From Treponema_I sp045616125 (GTDB lineage Bacteria; Spirochaetota; Spirochaetia; Treponematales; Treponemataceae): 64,000 nt of DNA. Of this stretch, positions 6,547 to 14,600 are shown one piece after another; positions within the stretch are counted from its first letter, which is position 1; every line of letters starts with the position of its first letter. The DNA lies in the NCBI GenBank assembly GCA_045616125.1, contig JAZLGC010000060.1:17894-81893 (forward strand). The letters run 5' to 3'. Both the position numbers and the translations under genes were made by a program. The notes under the pieces were generated by a model. That model saw only the letters and a list, made by a program, of their open reading frames with translations. It ran no database searches and had not been told where the DNA came from.

Positions 6547-8682
6547 TCATTCTTCTGTTATCTGATACTGATCAACCTGTTTGTAAATGGTATCAATGGC
6601 ATCATTTACCGTAAAGGCAATATTCTTCAGGTTATCCGTTACCTGGGTCATTTCCCCGGTTCTTTTGTTGATAGATCCCATAGCAGCCTCTATTTCGCGG
6701 GTTGCATTTTTAAGAGCTGCAACTTCTTTCAGAATTTCTGCATTTCCTTTTTCCATTTCAGAAGAAGCAGTCTTTACCTGACCGGTAACATCGTTTACTG
6801 CCTGCAATGCCTGCAGAATCTGCTTTGAACCTTCCTGCTGTTCATCCATACCGCCATGAATCTGGTTCAACAGCTGGCCGGTTGCCTGAATCCGTGAAGA
6901 AACTCCACCCATGGCCTGAGTAGAATCTTCAGCAGTCTGAACAACCGTATCAATGGAAGCCTGAATATTTTTCAGTTCTTCACCAATGGCAGAAGACTGT
7001 TTGCTTGATTCTTCAGCCAGTTTACGGATTTCTGATGCTACAACAGAGAAACCCCGGCCAACTTCACCGGCATGAGCCGCTTCAATGGCAGCATTCATGG
7101 CCAGCAGGTTCGTCTGGCTGGCAATATTTTCAATGACTTTGTTGGCTTCCATCAGCATGGTAGACTGCTTTGCAATTTCCTGAACCTGCGCATTTACCGA
7201 AGCATTCTTCGATATACTGGTTCTTGTCTGTTCTTCCAGGTGTCCGAATTCGCCGGACATCTTGTCAACGGTAGTAGTAATGGCGCTGATGTTTCCCAGC
7301 ATCTGTTCAATGGCGGCTGAAGCCTGAACAACACTGGCAGACTGGTTCTGAATCATGTTGTTCAAAGACTCAATGTTCTGGGAAATTTCAGTAACCGATG
7401 TTGCAGTACCGTCTACGCTTGCCCCCTGAGCCTCAACGGCAGCACGAACGGTGTTGATGCTTCCGGAAATGCCAAAAATCGTATTGTTTGTATCATCAAT
7501 CCCCTTTGACATGCCGCCGAGACTTTCCCGTGATTCGTAAATCGAGTTGATAATGACAATCAGTTTCTTCTGCAGCAGGTTCCAGCTGTCACGCAACAAT
7601 GCCATTTCATCAAGCTGACCAATTTTCATCATATCCGTCAGATTACCGCTGCCTGATGAAATTTTCTGTACCCTACCCGCAATATCAGCTACATCACCCG
7701 TAAGCCAGATCATAGGACTTAAGATTATGGCAAAAAGCAGAATTTCGATGATAAAAGCAACAATCAATGAAACACGCCGCAAAGTTGTTGCAACAGACTG
7801 AACACGGCTCATAGGGATGCGGATAACAATACGCCAGGTAGGATAGAACATGAACGGTCTGACGGTGTACATGCAAAGCACTCCATCAGAATCCTTCTCA
7901 ATAATAACGCTGTCAGCTCCAGAGGCAATGGCTTCTGCAACGCCAGATCCTTTTGGATAAAAACCTCGGGAAATGGCAGGGTCCTTACTTGAAACAACAC
8001 GACCAGAAGGATCTACCAGTGCCATATCTCCGGTTTCAGCAATGGCAATCATGGCGGTTTCCAAATCCAGATTTCCAGCCTGAACCATGGCAACAAAAGC
8101 ACCTGTTACCACAGGAACAGCTTCGCCCTCAGCATTTATTTCAGTTTTCGTTACAGCCCGCGATACAGGAATCACCCAGTTTCCCGACACCTTAGACTGG
8201 ATACAGGAACCAAACACAAAATTCCCGAATCCGGCCATAAGACCAGCGATATAATCTGCAGAAATAACACTTCCTTCTGCATTTTTTTCGCCGGTATCCC
8301 GCCAGGTAGAGCCAGACAGGTCTGCATAAAAGACATATTCAAATTCGGGATTTCGTTTTTCCTGCTGAGTAGCAAGCCAGGCCCCAATTTCCTCTGATGT
8401 TCCGTTCAATGCCACATCAGAAGATGTATAGAATTTCAGATCATTCTGGAAACAGTTGAGCCAGTTATACAGTTCAAAGGAACGTGCATAAGCAACCTCA
8501 CCTGCCATGCTCTGGAAGTCTTGGATAGTTCGTTTTTTGGTGACTGATGATGTAATGGCAATTAACGCGGTTACCAGAATAACGGTGGAAACGGCAACGG
8601 ACATTCCCATTTTGATGGCAAGTGGAGTAATTTTGCGGCCATCAGAAAGGGCTGCAGCAGAGTGTGAAGCAGATTTTTTCAT
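6547..8682 (-). CDS. Methyl-accepting chemotaxis protein (Cache sensor)
   Basis: Transmembrane chemoreceptor, 711 residues, signalling through CheW/CheA to the flagellar motors. Order: cytoplasmic N-terminus, TM1 (about 25-50, MSVAVSTVILVTALIAI), periplasmic double-Cache-like ligand domain (about 55-300), TM2 (VSLIVAFIIEILLFAIIL), HAMP, then the MA signalling domain with the conserved hairpin tip NIASQTNLLAMNAAIEAAHA followed by GEVGRGFSVVASEIRKLAEES. There is no CheR-docking pentapeptide at the C-terminus (…DQYQITEE). The ligand cannot be predicted. The start at 8682 is preceded by a 10-bp hairpin that exposes AGAGGT in its loop. Upstream clpB is on the same strand, 86 bp away. Confidence 0.94.
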   Translation of the reverse strand: MKKSASHSAAALSDGRKITPLAIKMGMSVAVSTVILVTALIAITSSVTKKRTIQDFQSMAGEVAYARSFELYNWLNCFQNDLKFYTSSDVALNGTSEEIGAWLATQQEKRNPEFEYVFYADLSGSTWRDTGEKNAEGSVISADYIAGLMAGFGNFVFGSCIQSKVSGNWVIPVSRAVTKTEINAEGEAVPVVTGAFVAMVQAGNLDLETAMIAIAETGDMALVDPSGRVVSSKDPAISRGFYPKGSGVAEAIASGADSVIIEKDSDGVLCMYTVRPFMFYPTWRIVIRIPMSRVQSVATTLRRVSLIVAFIIEILLFAIILSPMIWLTGDVADIAGRVQKISSGSGNLTDMMKIGQLDEMALLRDSWNLLQKKLIVIINSIYESRESLGGMSKGIDDTNNTIFGISGSINTVRAAVEAQGASVDGTATSVTEISQNIESLNNMIQNQSASVVQASAAIEQMLGNISAITTTVDKMSGEFGHLEEQTRTSISKNASVNAQVQEIAKQSTMLMEANKVIENIASQTNLLAMNAAIEAAHAGEVGRGFSVVASEIRKLAEESSKQSSAIGEELKNIQASIDTVVQTAEDSTQAMGGVSSRIQATGQLLNQIHGGMDEQQEGSKQILQALQAVNDVTGQVKTASSEMEKGNAEILKEVAALKNATREIEAAMGSINKRTGEMTQVTDNLKNIAFTVNDAIDTIYKQVDQYQITEE

Positions 8683-8683
8683 A

Positions 8684-8715
8684 GCAGTACAATACCTCTA
8701 CTGGAATTGTACTGC
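8684..8715 (-). promoter_or_regulatory. Hairpin in the chemoreceptor 5' leader carrying the ribosome-binding site in its loop
   Basis: GCAGTACAAT / ATTGTACTGC form a perfect 10-bp inverted repeat (8715-8706 and 8693-8684 read on the minus strand) with a 12-nt loop that contains AGAGGT. The stem ends one base before the ATG at 8682. It may be a translational element or a DNA operator. Confidence 0.5.
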
Positions 8716-8768
8716 CAGAAAAACAAATGGTGATATAAATTCCTTACGGTAAATAAGGATATTTTACA

Positions 8769-11453
8769 TTAACTGAAAACCAGGGCCGTACCATCGGCAT
8801 TAACATCAGCAGTAATAACCGCATCTTCGCCGAAGCGACCGGCCAGCAGTTCCTTTGCCAGGGGGTTTTCCACATAAGTCTGAATTGCCCGTTTAATAGG
8901 ACGTGCACCAAACAGCGGATCATATCCCACATCACTGAGGAATGCCACGGCTTCTTCAGTAACGGAAAATCCCAGTTTCCGGTCTTCAAGACGTCTGGTA
9001 ACCCGCTCCAACTGCAGCCGGACGATACTAGCCACACAGCTTTTATCAAGACGGCCAAAGGTAATGGTTTCGTCGATACGGTTCAGGAATTCAGGCCGGA
9101 AGTGCTGCTTTAAGAGCATATCCAATTGCGGCCGGGCTTCTTCCAGAGCCTGGTTTGTCTCGCATCCCAGAATCAGATCGCTACCCAAGTTACTGGTCAT
9201 AATAATAATCGTGTTCTTAAAGTCCACTACCCGCCCCTGACCATCAGTCAGCCGGCCGTCATCAAGAACCTGCAGCAGCACGTTGAATACGTCCGGATGG
9301 GCTTTCTCAACTTCATCAAACAGAACAACACTGTATGGACGACGCCGCACAGCCTCAGTCAGCTGACCACCTTCATCGTATCCCACATATCCCGGCGGTG
9401 CACCAATAAGCCGTGAAACACTGTATTTTTCCATGTACTCACTCATATCAATGCGTGTCAAAGACTTTTCATCATTAAAGAGGAAATCTGCCAGTGTCTT
9501 GGCCAGCTCTGTCTTACCCACACCAGTAGGGCCGATAAACAGGAAACTTCCCAAAGGTTTATTCTCATCGCTTAAGCCGGCCCGGTTCCGGCGGATAGCA
9601 TCACTAACTACCCGAACTGCCTCATCCTGTCCGATAACCCGCTTGTGAAGTACGTCTTCCAGTTCCAGATACTTCTGTTTTTCAGAAGCCATCATTTTTG
9701 AAACCGGAATACCGGTCCAGGTTGATACAATGCGGGCAATATCTTCCTCGCCAACTTCCTGCCGCAGAAGTCGCCGTTCTGCATCAGCCAATGCCACAGC
9801 TTTATCAGCAGGAACAGCAGCGCCGGAACCAAAAGCATTAGATTTACCAGATACTGAGTCGACCCCACCGGCCCCAAAAGCATCCGGCCCACCAGCGTCC
9901 GATTCAGTCACCTCTGCCAGTTGCCGTTCAATTTCAGGTATACGGCCATACCGGATCTCTGACACTTTTGCAAAGTTCCCTTCGCGGGTATAGCGGGCTT
10001 CATCATTGTGCAGCTGTTCCAGCTCTTCTTTCAGCTTACGGCCGGAATCAATTCTGTCTTTTTCGTTCTGCCATTTCATTTTCATGGCATCACGGGTGGC
10101 AGTCAGTTCAGAAAGCTCTTCCATCAGTTTTTCAAGACGTTCCTTACTGGCTTTATCCCGCTCTTTGCTCAAAGAAAGTTTTTCAATATTCAGCTGCATG
10201 ATTCTTCGCTCAATCTGGTCAAGCTCAGTAGGCTGGCTTTCAATTTCAATCTTCAGCCGGCTGGCTGCTTCATCAATCAGGTCAATGGCCTTATCCGGCA
10301 GAAAACGGTTGGTAATATAGCGGTTGGAAAGAACCGCAGCAGCCACCAGTGCATCATCACGGATACGAACGCCATGATGAACTTCATATTTTTCCTGAAT
10401 ACCACGCAGAATGGCAATGGTATCTTCTACACTGGGTTCAGCGCAGTAAACCTGCTGAAACCGCCGTTCCAGAGCAGCATCTTTTTCAATATACTTGCGG
10501 TATTCATCAAGGGTAGTAGCACCAATGGCACGAAGTTCACCACGGGCAAGGGCAGGTTTTAAAAGGTTTGATGCATCCATGCTGCCTTCTGAAGCACCAG
10601 CACCAACCAGAGTATGCAGTTCATCAATAAAAAGGATGATCTGTCCTTCTGACTTCTGCACTTCGCTGATGACCGCCTTAAGACGCTCTTCAAATTCACC
10701 ACGGAATTTGGCACCAGCCACAAGACTTCCCAGGTCCAGAGACATAAGCCGCTTGTTTTTAAGGCTTTCCGGTACGTCACCGGCAACAATACGGCGGGCA
10801 AGCCCTTCTACAATGGCAGTCTTACCAACACCCGGCTCACCAATGAGTACCGGATTATTTTTAGTACGGCGGCTCAGCACCTGCATGACACGGCGTATTT
10901 CTTCATCACGGCCGATTACCGGGTCTATTTTTTCCTGTCTGGCAAGAGCCGTTAAATCCTTGCAGTATTTTTCAAGGCTCTGCATGGTAGCTTCCGGATC
11001 CTGACTGGTAATACGGTTATTTCCCCGAACCATTTTCAGAGCAGCAAGAATGGCGTCATAGGTCAGTCCATTTTTCTTGAACAGGTCCCCCAGACGGCCG
11101 GATGATTTTGACATGGCAAGCAGGATATGTTCTACCGAAAGATATTCGTCGGTCAGTTTAGCCATTTCATCTTCGGCCTTGGCAATTACTTTCTGGGCTT
11201 CACTGCTGAAGCTCATCTGGGAATTACCATGAATAACCGGATACGTGGCAAGTAAGGCTGAAACACCATCTGTAAGAGCTTTTACACTGGCACCGACAGA
11301 TTCCACCAGAGGACGGGTAATACCGTCTTCCTGACTCAAAAAAGCGTAAAAAAGATGTTCAAGGCCGATTTCACTGTGATCCTTTTTCTGTGCAAGAGCA
11401 TTGGCATCTTGAAGGGCTTCCTGCACTTTCAGGGTCATTTTTTCTGTATTCAT
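8769..11453 (-). CDS. clpB: ATP-dependent disaggregase ClpB
   Basis: Hsp100 chaperone that, with DnaK, threads aggregated proteins through a hexameric pore. The N-domain starts MNTEKMTLKVQEALQDANAL; NBD1 has Walker A GEPGVGKT and Walker B LFIDELHTLVG; the coiled-coil M domain follows (about 400-520, RRIMQLNIEKLSLSKERD); NBD2 has Walker A GPTGVGKTELAK and the sensor region GARPIKRAIQ. Between the M domain and NBD2 there is a Gly/Ala/Ser-rich insertion (GGPDAFGAGGVDS…NAFGSGAAVPADK) not expected in ClpB. The frame is open to 11480, but Met 11453 matches the family start. No CIRCE element was seen upstream. Length 894 residues against about 860 usual. Confidence 0.96.
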   Translation of the reverse strand: MNTEKMTLKVQEALQDANALAQKKDHSEIGLEHLFYAFLSQEDGITRPLVESVGASVKALTDGVSALLATYPVIHGNSQMSFSSEAQKVIAKAEDEMAKLTDEYLSVEHILLAMSKSSGRLGDLFKKNGLTYDAILAALKMVRGNNRITSQDPEATMQSLEKYCKDLTALARQEKIDPVIGRDEEIRRVMQVLSRRTKNNPVLIGEPGVGKTAIVEGLARRIVAGDVPESLKNKRLMSLDLGSLVAGAKFRGEFEERLKAVISEVQKSEGQIILFIDELHTLVGAGASEGSMDASNLLKPALARGELRAIGATTLDEYRKYIEKDAALERRFQQVYCAEPSVEDTIAILRGIQEKYEVHHGVRIRDDALVAAAVLSNRYITNRFLPDKAIDLIDEAASRLKIEIESQPTELDQIERRIMQLNIEKLSLSKERDKASKERLEKLMEELSELTATRDAMKMKWQNEKDRIDSGRKLKEELEQLHNDEARYTREGNFAKVSEIRYGRIPEIERQLAEVTESDAGGPDAFGAGGVDSVSGKSNAFGSGAAVPADKAVALADAERRLLRQEVGEEDIARIVSTWTGIPVSKMMASEKQKYLELEDVLHKRVIGQDEAVRVVSDAIRRNRAGLSDENKPLGSFLFIGPTGVGKTELAKTLADFLFNDEKSLTRIDMSEYMEKYSVSRLIGAPPGYVGYDEGGQLTEAVRRRPYSVVLFDEVEKAHPDVFNVLLQVLDDGRLTDGQGRVVDFKNTIIIMTSNLGSDLILGCETNQALEEARPQLDMLLKQHFRPEFLNRIDETITFGRLDKSCVASIVRLQLERVTRRLEDRKLGFSVTEEAVAFLSDVGYDPLFGARPIKRAIQTYVENPLAKELLAGRFGEDAVITADVNADGTALVFS

Positions 11454-11505
11454 ACCAGTAAAATACCCACAAACCCCCAAATCGGCAACTTTTTTCCCAA
11501 AAGGA

Positions 11506-11554
11506 TCCCTGAGCCTGTCGAAGGGTCTCTGTCATGCTGAACTCGTTTCAGCAT
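11506..11554. repeat. Two dispersed palindromes upstream of clpB
   Basis: A CCCTGAGCCTGTCGAAGGG-type element (11506-11526) adjoins an ATGCTGA…TCAGCAT palindrome (11534-11554). These are the two main classes of intergenic repeat in this window, placed between the divergent clpB and lipoprotein genes. Confidence 0.75.
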
Positions 11555-11595
11555 CTCAAATTCAAGAAAAAAATCGTATTTTTTTCTTAAATTTA

Positions 11596-11624
11596 TTAGA
11601 AAAGTTGCATTTTTGCGATATAGT
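11596..11624 (+). promoter_or_regulatory. Promoter of giant lipoprotein gene 1
   Basis: TTAGAA (11596-11601), 17 bp, TATAGT (11619-11624). The same sequence with identical spacing occurs upstream of the paralogous gene (19118-19146), inside a well-conserved block starting ttttttcttaaatttattag. Conservation between the copies supports function. Confidence 0.65.
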
Positions 11625-11655
11625 ACAGATAGGTATTTATCAAGTGGGGATATAT

Positions 11656-14600
11656 ATGAAAAAGATGAATAAAACTGTTTTCGCATCTGTTTTTTTTGCG
11701 GCTTGTATGCTCATAGCCGTTACGTCGTGTAAAAACCTCTTCAATCCTCTACACGAAATTGAACACAACTCCGAAATCGAACAGCAATCAGAAAGCACCA
11801 AAAGCACAGAAAGTTCCAGCGGAAACGGATTATCTGCTGGCCCCCAGAAAATTACTGTGTCTTTAGGTGCCTCCACTAACCAGACTTCAACCCCATCCCG
11901 TTCTGTTTTCCCAACTGGCTATAATCCTGCAGACATCACCGTTAATTCTTTTACCAGCTTTACCCTCACTTCCTCAGAACCTATCAGCGGAAAAAATGTT
12001 CTGTCATGGTCTACCTATGACGCTTTTTCTCATGCTTCCATTGAACTTGATACCGTTAAAACGTACGTTCTGACTTTAAGTGCCACCTATAAAGGCGGAA
12101 CATGGTCTTCCAATCAGGTAACCTGGAACAAAACAGACCGTACTATCCAGTTCACCCTGAAACCTACCGGAGAAGGAACACTGGGCGTTTCTCTTGACAT
12201 AACAGAAGTAGCTGAACAGGCAGAAACCATCAGATTCTGGATTTCTGATTCCCCAGTCATAAACCGTTCTACCGACCCGATTAAAACTTTTGACCCATTA
12301 ACCGGCACCGATACTCCCATTACCTGGCAAATGCCCGCCTGTTCCGCCGGAAAACACTATGCCCTCTTTGAAATTCTCGATAAAAACGGTGCTTCTACCA
12401 TAGTAGGTCCAGAAAGCATTTACATTCTCCCAGGCCAGAGTTCCGTATGGAGTCAGGAAATTGAATTACTGAATAGAAAGTACAAGATTACCTTCAGTCA
12501 GGAAGGATTTGATTATGACGACCGCGAAAAACCGGTTGCAGCCCGGCTTGTAGAAGGTGCTGTGATTCCGGGGCCCTGGGTACAGAATATTTATGAAACA
12601 ACTCCTGAATTGCCCAATGACTGGAACAGTGATTTGGGAATGGAAGATCTCTTTATTCCACCTGCTGGATATGAATTTTCCTACTGGTGGGATGGAGAGA
12701 ACGAGTGGTGGGCAGGAGATACCATATACGGTGATGCATCTAACCATGATGTAACGCTGTACCCTTTATGGCAAAGAGGCAGTTATATTTATAATTCATC
12801 TACTGAAGAAGAAATCAACAACTTCATTCAGAGGGAAACTGAAGACGAAACAAAAACCGAAATCACGGTTAGTTTTGAATCTGATACTCCTCTGGCTGTA
12901 TGGAATACCGCATTTTCAGCATTGGCAGCAGCAGGACAGAGCAAGCCGGTTGTGCTGAATCTTCAGAATGTTGATATTGATTGGTTTGCAACCAATATCT
13001 GTCCTGACCCGGAAAATCCAGATGCCGCCAAGACTTTTGCACGCATCGCAGGAACATCAGATACACCCAATACCTGGATTAAGCAGATTCGTGTACCCTT
13101 GAACACAAAAAAAATTCCGGACTATGCATTCTATAACTGCACAGCATTGGAACAGATTATCTACGACACGGCCTACACTATTACTGAAATTGGTGACTAT
13201 GCCTTTGCAAAGGATAAAAATTTTACCTCTATCTATAATCGTGATAAAGGAGAAGGTTGTCCCACTTCACAAGGTTTAGTCATTGGTAAGGGTGCTTTTT
13301 CCGAATCTGGAATTACCAGTATTCCGACTTCCTTTTCTTACACAACCGCTTCGGGCCTCAAACCTATAACGATTGGAGATGAAGCGTATAAAGACTGCCA
13401 GTCGTTAACATCCATAGAAGTAAACGTTGCAATTGCTGAAATTGGCGCAAAAGCTTTTGAAGGCTGTTCCAACTTAACAAGTGTGGTATTTAAGCCTCAC
13501 TCAACATACTCTACACTGCTAAAAACCATTGGAGAAGGTGCATTCGCCGGTACTGCCATCACTGCCATCGAAATTCCATATTCCGTTACCACTATTGGCG
13601 ACAGTGCCTTTGCAGGCCTTACAAATCTTACTACAGTTACCTTTGAAACCTCTACCAACAGAAAACTTACCAAAATCGGTACCAATGCCTTTAGAGGAAC
13701 CGGCATCACTGCCATCGAAATTCCGAATTCCGTTACCACCATTGGCGACAGCGCTTTCCAGGAATGTACCAGCCTTGCTGCTGTTACCATTGATTCAACG
13801 GCTTCCAAGCTGAAAACCATCGGCGAACTTGCCTTTGAAAAATGTGCATTTACAACATTTACCCTGCCGGCAACTGTTACCTCCATGGGTAGAGCCGCCT
13901 TTGCAAAGAATACTGCCCTGACAGAATTCAAGTTTGCATCCAACTATAAACTTCATAAGATTCCAGCTCAGTGTTTTTATGAGTGTACGAATTTTTCCAC
14001 AATTTCACTTGGCGCTTCTATAACCTACGTTGATTACGATGCTTTTGTGGGAACAAAATCAGACAATCTAACAAGTGGCAATCTTCTTGCATCCACCTGG
14101 ACAACATTTACTTTGGATGAAAACTACCAGCCAATTGATTACACTCGCGAAGGTTTGGTTTCTAATAAGATTAAAGCAAATGTAAACGGAACAACAAGAG
14201 AGCGTTATGTTCGGGACTTTTCTCTTACCGTAAATACTGCAGATGAAATTTATGACTTTATTTCTGAATGCAGCACTTTGCCCAAAACAATTCCGCTTGG
14301 GATCGCAGGGGCCAGCAGTAGTTTTTCCTGGTCTGACTTTAAGGAAATTCTTGACGGTATCGAAAACACCAATGAATACGGTATCTACCTGATGTTAACA
14401 GACATCCAGATTCCTGAAAGCGCTCCTGAAGAATTGAAAGTAATACCAGACAATCTGCTGAAAAATAAAACCTGGTTAAAACAGATTGCTCTTCCACATG
14501 CTTTTTCAGATTACCCCTACATGACTGCTATCGGTGAAAACGCCTTCTCCGGCTGTACAAACCTTACCGAAGTATCAAACCTGAACGATGTTACCAGATT

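Noticed and set aside
10008..11004. Long plus-strand frames opposite clpB
   Set aside because: They are antisense to strongly conserved clpB codons and reflect codon bias of the real gene.
11481..11600. CIRCE heat-shock operator for clpB
   Set aside because: No TTAGCACTC-N9-GAGTGCTAA match; only dispersed palindromes were found.
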